In this document: piece by piece, positions 36,040-44,131 of the stretch
Layout of the letters: every line of letters begins with the position of its first letter
How positions within the stretch are numbered: the first letter of the stretch is position 1
Origin: Bradyrhizobium japonicum USDA 6
GTDB lineage: Bacteria; Pseudomonadota; Alphaproteobacteria; Rhizobiales; Xanthobacteraceae
Assembly: GCF_000284375.1 (NCBI RefSeq)
Contig: NC_017249.1
Span: forward strand, 3,326,001 to 3,390,000
Direction of reading: 5' to 3'
Length of the DNA: 64,000 nucleotides
Translations under genes and position numbers: made by a program
The notes under the pieces: generated by a model
Told to the model about the DNA's origin: nothing
Databases searched by the model: none
The model's input: the letters and a program-made list of their open reading frames with translations, nothing else

Positions 36040-37392
36040 ATGACCCTCATGATGAGACCCGTCGGCAGGTTCGGCTACATCACGCGTTCCGAGGACAACA
36101 TTCGCCCGGCGAATTCGGGGCGCCGGTCATGGATGTCGGCCGCGCTGTCGCTGGCGCTCGCCGTCGCCGTGCCGGCGTTTGCGTCTCCTGCTTCGGCGGA
36201 GAAACTGACCATCTGGAGCGGGTGGCCTGATCTGGCCCCGTTCTACAAGCGCGTCGGCGACCAGCTGAAGAGCAAATACCCGGATCTCGAAATCAGCGTT
36301 GAGGCCATTGCGCTACGCGAGCACGAGAAGCGGTTGGCACTGTCGCTTTCATCAGGCGCGGCCGGGGACGTCATCGAGATGGAGGTCGAGGCGGCACGGT
36401 ATCTCGAGGCTGGCCTCATCCCGGAGCCGCCGGCGTCGATCGTCGATTTCGTCAAAGCCAATTACGACATGACGCGCGTGAAGACCGCCATGTACGAGGG
36501 CAAGATCTTCGGTGTGCCGCTATTCCAGGGGCAGGGCGCGCTTTTCTACAACACCGAGATGTTCGCAAGGGCCGGCCTCGACGGTCCGCCCAAGACCATG
36601 GCCGACTACACCGCTTATGCGCAGAAGCTCGCGCAGCGCGATGCGTCCGGCGTGCCAACGGTGAGCGGATGGAGTTTGCGTCTCAGCGGCGGCGGTTCGG
36701 GCATCGCCGAGAAGTACTGGACCATCCTCTATAATCACGGCGGAACGCTGTTGCAGGAGAAGGGCGGAAAATGGCGCGCCGCCTATGCGAGCGAGGCCGG
36801 TCGCACCGCGCTCAAGCAGTATCTCGACAACGTCGTGGTTTACCGGACGGTGACGCCCGAGATGAAGGCCGATGCGGAAGCCTTCGAGCTCGGCCAGACC
36901 GCGATGTTCATCCGGGAATCCTGGGTGATCGGCGACGTCGCCAAGAAGGCGCCCAATCTCAAATACGCCACGGCTCCACTGCCCAAGGGCACGCTGATGG
37001 TCCCGGTCGATCTCTACGTGCCGAACAAGGGACCCAAGAGCCAGATCGCCTGGGATTTCGTGCAAAAGGCCAACGAGCCGGAAAATCTGCTCTGGCTGCT
37101 CGAGAACACGGCTTGGGTCCCGAACCGCAAAGGCCTCGACTACTCCACCGTGCTCAAGAAGATCCCGCAGCTCGACGCCTTCGTCAACACGCCGCCCGGC
37201 CACGTCTTCTTCACGGTCCCGGCGATCAGCCCTGCCAGCGAAATCCTCACCCGGCTCGCGGCGCGGCTGGAGAAGGCGTTCACCGACAAATCGCTGGCCG
37301 GCAGCGACGCCGCGATCGATGCTTTTCTGAAGGCCGCGGCTGAGGAGAGCGACAAGATCCTGGCCCGGGAAGACCTGCTGGCCAAACCCTAG
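36040..37392 (+). CDS. ABC transporter sugar-binding protein (CUT1 type)
   Basis: The signal peptide is MSAALSLALAVAVPAFASPA-SA, followed by the mature start EKLTIWSGWPDLAPFYKRVG. The rest follows the family-1 solute-binding pattern: FGVPLFQGQGALFYNTEMFA, LSSGAAGDVIEMEVEAARYL, and late GQTAMFIRESWVIGDVAKKA. The start is uncertain: ATG 36040, 36049, 36052 and 36133 are in frame, but starts before about 36015 would overlap the operator-promoter. It binds a sugar or oligosaccharide in the periplasm and hands it to the two permeases downstream. Gene order and the operator suggest an amino sugar or short chitin-like oligomer. Confidence 0.87.
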   Translation: MTLMMRPVGRFGYITRSEDNIRPANSGRRSWMSAALSLALAVAVPAFASPASAEKLTIWSGWPDLAPFYKRVGDQLKSKYPDLEISVEAIALREHEKRLALSLSSGAAGDVIEMEVEAARYLEAGLIPEPPASIVDFVKANYDMTRVKTAMYEGKIFGVPLFQGQGALFYNTEMFARAGLDGPPKTMADYTAYAQKLAQRDASGVPTVSGWSLRLSGGGSGIAEKYWTILYNHGGTLLQEKGGKWRAAYASEAGRTALKQYLDNVVVYRTVTPEMKADAEAFELGQTAMFIRESWVIGDVAKKAPNLKYATAPLPKGTLMVPVDLYVPNKGPKSQIAWDFVQKANEPENLLWLLENTAWVPNRKGLDYSTVLKKIPQLDAFVNTPPGHVFFTVPAISPASEILTRLAARLEKAFTDKSLAGSDAAIDAFLKAAAEESDKILAREDLLAKP

Positions 37393-37457
37393 ACTCCATC
37401 GACAGGGACTCACTCAATCCAGGCGCCGGTGGCTGACCGGCGCCTGCCGGAGGATGC

Positions 37458-38345
37458 ATGCGCACCACGCCGAAATGGCTGTTTCCAGTTCTGGCGTTGC
37501 TTCCGGTCCTCGGCCTCTATGGCTGTATCCGCGTCTATCCGATCATCGGGACGCTGCGGCTCAGCCTCTTTCAGTGGAATATCATCTCGCGGCGCAAGCC
37601 GTTCGTCGGTTTCGCCAACTTCGTCGAGCTGGCGAGCGACCCGCTGTTTCTCGAAGCGATCTTCAACACCACCATCATCGCCTTTAGCGTCGTGGCGATC
37701 ACCATCCCCGTCGCGCTTGCGCTCGCCGCCTTGATCAACACCCGGCAGGGGCTGCGGCGCAGCGGCGTCTATGAGGCCTCGGTCTTCCTGCCGCACGTCG
37801 TCTCGCTGGTTCCGGCGGCGATGGCCTGGAAATGGATTTTCGACGCCCGGCTCGGACCGCTCAACGCCCTGATCGGCCTTGTCGGGATTCCGGCCCAGTC
37901 GTGGCTGTTCGACCCTGTCCTGTCGCTGGTGTGCCTGATCGTTCTCTGCTCCTGGCAGGCGATCGGCTATGCCGTCTTGATCTTCCTGGTCGGACTGAAG
38001 AACGTCCCGGAGGCGCTCTACGAGGCGGCGCGCCTCGACGGCGCCTCGTCGTTTCAGGCCTTCCGCTACATCGCCGTGCCGCTGCTAAAGCCTGTCATGC
38101 TGTATGTGTCGGTCATCACGCTGATCTCGTCCTACAACATCTATGCGCAGGCCTTCGTGCTGGCATCGGATGTCCAGGGTGCGCCGGGGCATCTCGTCCG
38201 GGTCCTCGTCCTCGACATGCTTGAAAACAGCTTTCGTAACTACCGGGTTGGCTACGCTGCCGCCGAAGCCGTCGTACTGCTCGTCATCGTCCTCATTTTG
38301 ACCAGCGCGCAGTTCAGGCTGTTCCGCGACAGGAGCCGCGCATGA
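37458..38345 (+). CDS. ABC sugar permease (MalF-like)
   Basis: 295 residues, six membrane segments, starting with LFPVLALLPVLGLYGCIRVY. The EAA loop that contacts the ATPase is clear: VPEALYEAARLDGASSFQAF followed by RYIAVPLLKP. The N-terminal periplasmic loop is short. It starts 65 bases after the binding-protein gene and overlaps the second permease by four bases (ATGA). No ATP-binding gene follows the pair, so the transporter must use a shared MsmK/UgpC-type ATPase from elsewhere. Confidence 0.92.
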   Translation: MRTTPKWLFPVLALLPVLGLYGCIRVYPIIGTLRLSLFQWNIISRRKPFVGFANFVELASDPLFLEAIFNTTIIAFSVVAITIPVALALAALINTRQGLRRSGVYEASVFLPHVVSLVPAAMAWKWIFDARLGPLNALIGLVGIPAQSWLFDPVLSLVCLIVLCSWQAIGYAVLIFLVGLKNVPEALYEAARLDGASSFQAFRYIAVPLLKPVMLYVSVITLISSYNIYAQAFVLASDVQGAPGHLVRVLVLDMLENSFRNYRVGYAAAEAVVLLVIVLILTSAQFRLFRDRSRA

Positions 38346-39202
38346 GCGAGCACGAACGCGAGCATCCGTCCGTCGTTGGTCAGAACGGTGTCGTCGGCCT
38401 CGTGATCGACGCCGTTCTGGGCGCCGTCAGCCTGATGATGCTCCTGCCGCTGGTCTTCCTGATCAGCAACGCGTTCAAGACGCCGCCGGAGTTGCTGGCA
38501 TGGCCGCCGACCGTCATCCCGCACCAGCCGACGCTGGACAACATCGTCAGCGTCCTGCGCGAAACGCCGCTGTTTCGCTGGATCGGCAACTCGCTGATCT
38601 TCGCGACACTCTCGACCGCGAGCATCGTCTCCACATCGGCGATCGCAGGTTATGTGCTCGGCAAGTTCGATCTACCGGGAATCCCGGTCATCTTCGGCGT
38701 CATCATCGCGACGGCGGTCGTTCCCTTCGAAGTCTACATGATCCCGCTCTATCTCAACGTCCAGTCCGCCGGACTGTTGAACACCTGGCCCGGGCTCCTG
38801 GTCGGCTATCTCATCATGAGTTTCGGCATCTTCCTGGTGCGGCAATATGTGATGACGTCGATCCCTGACGAGCTGCTGGAAGCTGCCCGGGTGGATGGCG
38901 CGGGGGAGCTCTGGATCTTCCTGCGGATCGTGCTGCCGCTGATGCGCGGCCCGTTGGGCGCTCTTGCCGTGCTGGCGTTCTTTCAGGCCTGGACTGCCTT
39001 CGCGTGGCCGCTCGTCGTCATGACCAACAAGGAAACCTATACGCTCGAGGTCGGGCTCGCCTTGTTTCAGACCGGCTTCACCGTGGACATCGGTCGCCTC
39101 AGCGCTGCCGCGGCGCTGGCGCTGGTTCCGAGCGCACTGTTCTTCTCGCTGATGCGTCGAAATTTCGTGCGCGGCGTGGCCTCCAGCGGCCTGAAGGAGT
39201 GA
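38342..39202 (+). CDS. ABC sugar permease (MalG-like)
   Basis: 286 residues with six membrane segments. The EAA loop is SIPDELLEAARVDGAGELWI then FLRIVLPLMRGPLG. N-terminal LVIDAVLGAVSLMMLLPLVF is the first helix. It overlaps the MalF-like gene (ATGA) and is the last gene of the transporter operon; 240 bases of non-coding sequence follow before tenA. It forms the heterodimeric channel with the preceding permease. Confidence 0.92.
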   Translation: MSEHEREHPSVVGQNGVVGLVIDAVLGAVSLMMLLPLVFLISNAFKTPPELLAWPPTVIPHQPTLDNIVSVLRETPLFRWIGNSLIFATLSTASIVSTSAIAGYVLGKFDLPGIPVIFGVIIATAVVPFEVYMIPLYLNVQSAGLLNTWPGLLVGYLIMSFGIFLVRQYVMTSIPDELLEAARVDGAGELWIFLRIVLPLMRGPLGALAVLAFFQAWTAFAWPLVVMTNKETYTLEVGLALFQTGFTVDIGRLSAAAALALVPSALFFSLMRRNFVRGVASSGLKE

Positions 39203-39440
39203 CGGGTTGGTTCTGGTGAAACTGGTGCGGCAGGTCTGCGATCGAAACTTGAACTTGGCGCATTTCGTTCTGTTGGTGATAGTGTGACAGCGCCAGTCAT
39301 TCCCGGCGGCCGACGGCAAGCGAATTCCGTTCGCATCCTGCCGGCCAGTCGCCACGGTCTGCCAAGGTCAGCGTCTTGGTTCGCGTTGATTGGAAGTGCG
39401 TAAAAAGTTCATAGGAAAGCAAGCCAGGCGGGAATGGATC

Positions 39441-40115
39441 GTGAGTTTCTTCGAGCGTCTAAAGACAGAAGCATCGGCTGAGTGGCGGGCCTACACCGAG
39501 CATCCCTTCACGGACGGATTGGCAGATGGCTCGCTCCCTGAAGCCGCATTTCGTCACTACCTTGCTCAGGACTATCTGTTCCTCATCGAGTTCGCGCGCG
39601 CCTATGCGCTCTCGGTCTACAAGTCGCCCAAGCTTGCCGACATGCGTGAAGCTGCGGCCGGCCTGTCGGCCATCCTTGATGTCGAAATGAGCCTTCATGT
39701 GAAGCTGTGTGCCGGTTGGGGTCTATCCCCGAGTGACCTTGAACAAACTCCTCCGGCGGTCGAGATGCTGGCCTACACACGCTACGTGCTCGATGCTGGA
39801 ATGCGCGGCGATCTGCTGGCGCTCAAGGTGGCACTTGCCCCCTGCGTGATCGGGTACGCGGAGATCGCAACGCGGCTCGCCTTGCGACCCGATGCGGACG
39901 CCAGGACGAACGCCTATCGGATTTGGATCGACGAGTACGCTGGCGTGCCATACCAGGAGGTCGCGGCGAAAGCGCGTGCGCATTTGGAGCATCTCGCCGA
40001 TCTCTACGCCACGCCGGCTCGTGAGGCAGAACTGATTGCCATCTTCAAGGAAGCCACTCGGCTCGAGGCAGACTTCTGGGAAATGGGCTGGCGTGTGGGC
40101 CAGCGTGTTGAATAG
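39441..40115 (+). CDS. tenA: TenA-family thiaminase II / aminopyrimidine aminohydrolase
   Basis: Start is placed at GTG 39441, which has AGGCGGGA upstream and puts the nucleophilic cysteine at residue 135 (ALAPCVIGYAEIATRLAL), matching Cys135 of B. subtilis TenA; a TTG 17 codons upstream is less likely. Other family features: EHPFTDGLADGSLPEAAFRH, YLAQDYLFLIEFARAYALSV, and the late acidic EATRLEADFWEMGW. TenA hydrolyses aminopyrimidines from degraded thiamin for salvage. No TPP riboswitch or thiamin gene was seen nearby. All key residues I can locate are present, so it should be active. Confidence 0.92.
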   Translation: MSFFERLKTEASAEWRAYTEHPFTDGLADGSLPEAAFRHYLAQDYLFLIEFARAYALSVYKSPKLADMREAAAGLSAILDVEMSLHVKLCAGWGLSPSDLEQTPPAVEMLAYTRYVLDAGMRGDLLALKVALAPCVIGYAEIATRLALRPDADARTNAYRIWIDEYAGVPYQEVAAKARAHLEHLADLYATPAREAELIAIFKEATRLEADFWEMGWRVGQRVE

Positions 40116-40293
40116 CCCTTCGGCAATCGTCAAGCTCATCACCCGAAGGTCAACCAGTCAATCGCATCGGGGCAGGCTGCTATTGGTCTTGGATTGCGAG
40201 ACCACTTCACTACGTGAACGAGGCCCCCGGTGCGCAAGCGCCGTCCTCGCCAACGATAGGCGAGATGCAGGATCGCCAAGTCATTAGTAATGT

Positions 40294-40674
40294 TCAGTCG
40301 CGTGCAGTGCTGGAGATGGAGATCCTGGCACGCCATCGCTCTTCAAACGTGTCAGAGCCCTCTTTCAGCGCCAACGCTTGTGCATCGAGGGGATTGCCGG
40401 GCTTGTTAGCAATGAGGATACCTGTAGCTTCTCCGCGAGAATCAGGTCGGGGACGCTGCTCTGTAGGCCATTCCAACAATGCTTTCGACAGCATGGGTTT
40501 GCCCGCGTACCAGCATTTTCGTCCGTCGATGATACGGTAGGACCACCATTGCCCTTGCGGATTTGGCGGCATTGCGGCGCTGCATTGTTGCTTGGCATGC
40601 AGGCTGTTCATTTCGAGCGATGAGAGCGCAACAATGCCAACGGTTAAAGAAAACGCTTGGAGTGGTTTGCGCAT
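40294..40674 (-). CDS. Small secreted protein with IDGRKCWY motif
   Basis: 126 residues from ATG 40674. The signal peptide is MRKPLQAFSLTVGIVALSSL (then EMNSLHA). The mature part has GQWWSYRIIDGRKCWYAGKP then SKALLEWP, a motif that recurs in many uncharacterised rhizobial exported proteins. Two Cys (Cys-Ser near the start; the Cys of the motif) could form a disulfide. Function unknown. It follows the 57-residue ORF by 8 bases on the same strand. Confidence 0.7.
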   Translation of the reverse strand: MRKPLQAFSLTVGIVALSSLEMNSLHAKQQCSAAMPPNPQGQWWSYRIIDGRKCWYAGKPMLSKALLEWPTEQRPRPDSRGEATGILIANKPGNPLDAQALALKEGSDTFEERWRARISISSTARD

Positions 40675-40682
40675 GGGCGGGC

Positions 40683-40856
40683 TCAATTGCCGTGCTGCTG
40701 CAATCGACTTACAGCAACGATTAAAGCGGGCCGCTCGAGAACTTCCACCAACTCTTCAAGGATACGCGCATTGTCCTTGGGACGGGGCTGAAGGAACTTT
40801 TCCAATATGAGTTGCGCGTCGCTAATCGCTTCCAGGGCTAATTGCTGATCAGTCAT
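40683..40856 (-). CDS. 57-residue hypothetical protein
   Basis: Found by eye. ATG 40856 to TGA 40683 encodes MTDQQLALEAISDAQLILEK, a short Pro-containing turn, NARILEELVEVLERPALIVA and a short end. The composition is acidic and strongly amphipathic-helical, unlike random sequence, and the stop is 8 bases before the next start, so it is probably translated with the secreted-protein gene. No clear ribosome binding site and no family known to me. Confidence 0.5.
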   Translation of the reverse strand: MTDQQLALEAISDAQLILEKFLQPRPKDNARILEELVEVLERPALIVAVSRLQQHGN

Positions 40857-41185
40857 CACTACTTACTCATCAATTAGTTGCGCTGAGAAAGCCAGCGAAG
40901 GCAGCGATCAAGTCAGCTTTGAGGAATATCCCCGCTCTTATATTCACTTTTTATTTCAAATCTCGCGGTGTCACCTCGGTCAATGTGCGAAATAATCCCA
41001 CTAGAACGTAGGTAGCCCTCTCGCGCTACCAATTCCCCCGAGGGCGATTCCGAGCCTGCCATGGCGAGCTCATGCTCAATGCCGGCAGACGATCGCCCTT
41101 AACCGCGACCATCCGCAACGGCATGGAGGTTCGCTAACCGCTTGAGTCACGAACGGCGAAGTTCGCTCTACGGTCGGCGGTGGCG
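40857..41185. other. Intergenic, no gene seen
   Basis: A relatively AT-rich stretch (around 40910-41000) with no recognisable coding content. It presumably carries the promoter of the short ORF pair (minus strand). Confidence 0.5.
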
Positions 41186-41590
41186 TCAGGCGTCGGCGAT
41201 TAGTGAGGCGATGTCCTCGATCGGACGCCGGCTAAAGTCCTTCACGAGCTCCCCTAAGATCTTGTCTCTCAGGTCCCGATTGAAGTGCTTGCGCATCTCT
41301 CCCAGGGTTCTGGGGTCGGAGACGACGACCAAGTGTTCTATGGTCCCGTCCAGGCTGAGCTTGTTCAGGAAAGCGGCCGTCGCTGCCGCGAAGTCGTCCT
41401 CGACGAGCCGCCTCCCGTCGGGGTTGGCAGAGCCGGTACGATGCCGCGCACCCGAGCCCGAGTGGGCGGACTGAGGCGGAGCCGCCGTGATCTCGACCAA
41501 GTGCACTCCAGGTTTCACGCCCGTATTGTGGAACAGGCGGATCGTCTGGCCGTCAGCGACAGCTACTGTCGCACCGGTAGGCAGAATCAT
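41186..41590 (-). CDS. Host_attach-family protein
   Basis: 134 residues, soluble. It follows the Host_attach domain (PF10116; proteins needed for attachment in Agrobacterium-type bacteria): N-terminal TGATVAVADGQTIRLFHNTG, middle LVEDDFAAATAAFLNKLSLD, and the core LVVVSDPRTLGEMRKHFNRD then KILGELVKDFSRRPIEDIAS. The family fold resembles eRF1 domain 1 and its biochemical role is unclear. One of the repeated LysR-type elements (41834-41876) lies 244 bases upstream and points to this gene. Confidence 0.8.
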   Translation of the reverse strand: MILPTGATVAVADGQTIRLFHNTGVKPGVHLVEITAAPPQSAHSGSGARHRTGSANPDGRRLVEDDFAAATAAFLNKLSLDGTIEHLVVVSDPRTLGEMRKHFNRDLRDKILGELVKDFSRRPIEDIASLIADA

Positions 41591-41833
41591 CGAAAGACCT
41601 CCTGTTCACGATCCCGCGCGAACACGGCGGGCTATGTACTTGTCAGCCGGCGTCTTGCCGCATCTCTTAAGCTCCCGGCACGGAACTCCTCAGAGCAGGG
41701 CAGTACAACGACCGCCGAAAGGAAACGGCGCGGCGCGCACGGCGATCTTGGCGGCCGAGAAGTCGGTGCGCTGGAGAACGCCTTCCCGGCCGGTCGACGA
41801 TCGCTCGAAGATTGAGTCCAAGGCGGTCGAAAG

Positions 41834-41876
41834 GAAAATCACCTCTCGCTATGGAGTCGATAGCCGACCGTTATCG
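41834..41876 (-). promoter_or_regulatory. LysR-type element, copy 1
   Basis: On the minus strand: CGATA-N9-TATCG, then ACTCC-AT-AGC and GAGAGGTGATTTT. It is almost identical to copy 3 and points to the Host_attach gene (244 bases). See the finding on the repeated element. Confidence 0.75.
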
Positions 41877-41938
41877 GAATGACTGAAAGACGCTTGGCGC
41901 CGCGGCGGGACTACGGCGCTTCCCTCTGCCGGCGTTTA

Positions 41939-42082
41939 CCCGGCGTCGTCTCGACGCGGGTCGGCTACGTCAAGGACGCCACCCACCGCAACCGCGCCAC
42001 GCACGCGGCAGCGATGGAGATCGCGTCCGGTTCGACCAGGACGAGCTTTAGCGATCGGCAAGAGTTCTTCTTCCAGATGTTC
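41939..42082 (+). pseudogene. msrA: Fragment of peptide methionine sulfoxide reductase A
   Basis: About 48 residues (PGVVSTRVGYVKDATHRNRA, THAAAMEIASGSTRTSFSDR, QEFFFQMF) match the middle of MsrA (GV-STRVGYxGG...THAEAI...EFFFxI). The catalytic GCFWG is missing and the fragment ends where the cupin gene ends on the other strand. It is a remnant, and shows that an oxidative-stress gene once stood here. Confidence 0.7.
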
Positions 42083-42103
42083 CGCGCGCCATGGTCGGCG
42101 CCC

Positions 42104-42517
42104 CTAGGGGAACGTCAGGCCGAATGCAGCCGGATCGGGCTGCTCGCCCTTCCGGGGAACCAAGAAGCGCTCCAACCCACCCGGCACGAAGCTGAGCAGC
42201 AGGGTCGCCTGGTCGCCGACCACCTCGATCGTATGCGGCACACCGCGGGGAAGAGCCGCGTAGGCGCCTGGCCCCACCTCGATACGGGTATCGCCGACCT
42301 GCGCGATTAGCTTCCCTTGCACCACGTATAGCAGCTCGTCCTCGCGCGTGTGGGTGTGCAGCGGCGGTTCTTCCCCGGCCCGCACCGTCCACAGGACCGT
42401 GCCATATTCGCCTCCGGACTGGCTGCTCTCCACCTTCATCTCGACGCTCGAGCCTCCGCTCGAGGTCACTGTCTCGCCGCCGTGCGGCGCCGTGAGAACC
42501 GGCTTGTGAACTGACAT
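42104..42517 (-). CDS. Cupin-domain protein (small beta-barrel)
   Basis: Start ATG 42517 with AGGAGG about 6 bases upstream. 137 residues. The cupin metal motif 1 is present, PPLHTHTREDELLYVVQGKL (two His, Glu), and motif 2 is GPGAYAALPRGVPHTIEVVG (His). Many such single-domain cupins are quercetinase-like dioxygenases or ligand sensors; no further assignment is possible. Copy 2 of the repeated LysR-type element lies 70 bases upstream in the right orientation. Confidence 0.87.
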   Translation of the reverse strand: MSVHKPVLTAPHGGETVTSSGGSSVEMKVESSQSGGEYGTVLWTVRAGEEPPLHTHTREDELLYVVQGKLIAQVGDTRIEVGPGAYAALPRGVPHTIEVVGDQATLLLSFVPGGLERFLVPRKGEQPDPAAFGLTFP

Positions 42518-42586
42518 TGTAACCTCCTGATTGCGCGTCGGATGAGCCCGGCACCGTGCAAGCATGGAATTCCGTGCGGCGAATTG

Positions 42587-42626
42587 GAAATGACGTCACG
42601 CCATGAAATCAATAGCTGCACGTCAT
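42587..42626 (-). promoter_or_regulatory. LysR-type element, copy 2 (divergent form)
   Basis: Minus strand: ATG-N9-TAT, then TTTCATGGCGTGACGTCATTTC. It is the most changed of the strong copies, but keeps CATGGCG and ATTTC at the right spacing. It points to the cupin gene. Confidence 0.65.
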
Positions 42627-42884
42627 GATGGCGGTTCGCTTTCCGCATCGGGCTCGCGTGCATCCGACGTTGACTGCTCGAGCAGATCGGTCGGCATCCT
42701 GATGGCCTCCGTTGGCTTCAGGACTTCGCTCTCGCGCAGTTGTTCGATCTTATGCAGCATCTGAGCTTCGCCCGACATTGATCCGGGTAGTCGTTCTCCG
42801 CGGCCTTGCAATCGATATCTTGCTGTTCGTTCCGGCTTATCATGATGATCAGCGCTGCGTTGCCGCCCGAACGCCGCGGCGTGC

Positions 42885-42926
42885 CGATAACGGTCGGCTA
42901 TCGACTCCATGGCAAGAGGTCATTTC
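42885..42926 (+). promoter_or_regulatory. LysR-type element, copy 3
   Basis: CGATA-N9-TATCG (42885-42903) is followed by ACTCCATGGCAAGAGG and CATTTC. It lies 106 bases before the histidine-kinase start at 43032. An open frame starting inside the element (42909) is therefore unlikely to be the real gene start. Confidence 0.8.
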
Positions 42927-43031
42927 CCATTTTTCGGTGCTGGACCCAATCTTCGAGCCATCGTCGCCCGCCCGCGTGTACGGGCCGAGCTTGGCGTCCC
43001 GTTGGACGATCGCAGGCCAGGAGTTCCCCAG

Positions 43032-44063
43032 ATGCTGATCAAATATTCATCCGACATTTCCTTTCCCGGCGAGGTCGAGAGCCATCTGCCGGAGGATGTA
43101 GTCGTGCTTGCGGACAGAGCCGGTGTCGCGCTTGGGGTGCAGCGCCCACTCCGTGTGAGAGTGCGGAGCGTCAGCGATCACGGCAGCGGTGTTATCGCGT
43201 CCAGACGCGTGGAGATTCCGCTCGTCGGGGGCGACGGCGAGATCTCCGGGGTCCTGTTCCGAACCGCCCCACGGTCCAGCACGCGCCGCGTGGCCTTCGC
43301 CCGCGGCTCGGAGGGGGAGAGGTCGACCGGGGACGCGGCGCAGTTCGTCGTCCACGACATCAACAACCTTCTCGCCGTGATCGGCGGCGGCCTGCGGCTG
43401 CTCGAGTGCCAGAGCGACGCCGCGTATCGAAAGGCGATCGTTGGCAAAATGCAGGAGGCGATTGCGCGAGGCGTGTCGCTCAGCCGTCAGCTCCTCGATA
43501 CTGCGCGACCATGCCGCAAGTCGATCGACGGCTTTATCGCAGGCAATCGTCTCGCAGCGATCGCGAGTACGCTTGACTGGGCGTTGCGCCCGGACATCAC
43601 TGTCCGCACCGAGATCGCGCCTGACTTATGGACCTTCAACGCCGACCCGGAAGAGCTGTACTTTGCGCTCCTGAATCTCTGCCGAAACGCAGACGATGCC
43701 ATGCCGGCCGGCGGCACGATCACCGTTGCGGCGCGGAATGTCGAGCCGTTTAGCGCGGACCGCGGGTTCGTTGAGATTGTCGTCGCCGACGAGGGGGAGG
43801 GCATGTCTGAGGAGGTCCTGTCGCAGGCGTTCCTTCCGTACTTCACGACAAAGGCGGCTGGCGGCGGCAGCGGCATCGGACTCGCCCAGGTTCGGCGCTT
43901 CGCCGAAGGACGGAGCGGTGCGATCAGTATAGAGAGCGAGCGAGGTGGCGGCACGCTGGTCCGCCTCTTTCTCCCGCGTGTCGACGATGCGAGGGGCCGG
44001 AGCAGCTTTGTCGGCACGCGGATCACGCGCACGCCGTCATCCAAAACTCCCCGCGGTCAGTGA
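43032..44063 (+). CDS. Soluble sensor histidine kinase (HisKA-like, HATPase_c)
   Basis: Start ATG 43032, with CAGGAG about 8 bases upstream. 343 residues, no membrane segment. N-terminal part (1-110) is not recognised. H-box: DAAQFVVHDINNLLAVIGGG (His). HATPase_c: N box LLNLCRNADDAMPAGGTITV, G1 ADEGEGMSEEVL, F box PYFTTKAAGG, G2 GSGIGLAQVRRFAEG. No response regulator adjoins it. The element at 42885-42926 is upstream, so the kinase may itself be induced by stress. The role is probably to sense a cytoplasmic signal. Confidence 0.8.
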   Translation: MLIKYSSDISFPGEVESHLPEDVVVLADRAGVALGVQRPLRVRVRSVSDHGSGVIASRRVEIPLVGGDGEISGVLFRTAPRSSTRRVAFARGSEGERSTGDAAQFVVHDINNLLAVIGGGLRLLECQSDAAYRKAIVGKMQEAIARGVSLSRQLLDTARPCRKSIDGFIAGNRLAAIASTLDWALRPDITVRTEIAPDLWTFNADPEELYFALLNLCRNADDAMPAGGTITVAARNVEPFSADRGFVEIVVADEGEGMSEEVLSQAFLPYFTTKAAGGGSGIGLAQVRRFAEGRSGAISIESERGGGTLVRLFLPRVDDARGRSSFVGTRITRTPSSKTPRGQ

Positions 44064-44131
44064 CTACCGCGGTGTGGCAGGAAGGCCGGACAATCGACCA
44101 CATCGCGGCGCTCTAGGAATGAGATACAATT

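Noticed and set aside
39203..39440. TPP riboswitch before tenA
   Set aside because: The conserved CUGAGA and ACCUGAUC-type motifs are not present in this stretch.
42623..42778. Small acidic 51-residue ORF (minus strand) starting MSGEAQMLHKIEQLRESEVL
   Set aside because: Plausible composition, but no ribosome binding site or family. It lies between two opposed promoter elements. Not strong enough to list as a gene.
42909..43031. Longer N-terminus of the histidine kinase starting at 42909
   Set aside because: This start lies inside the repeated LysR-type element (42885-42926) and has no ribosome binding site; ATG 43032 has one.
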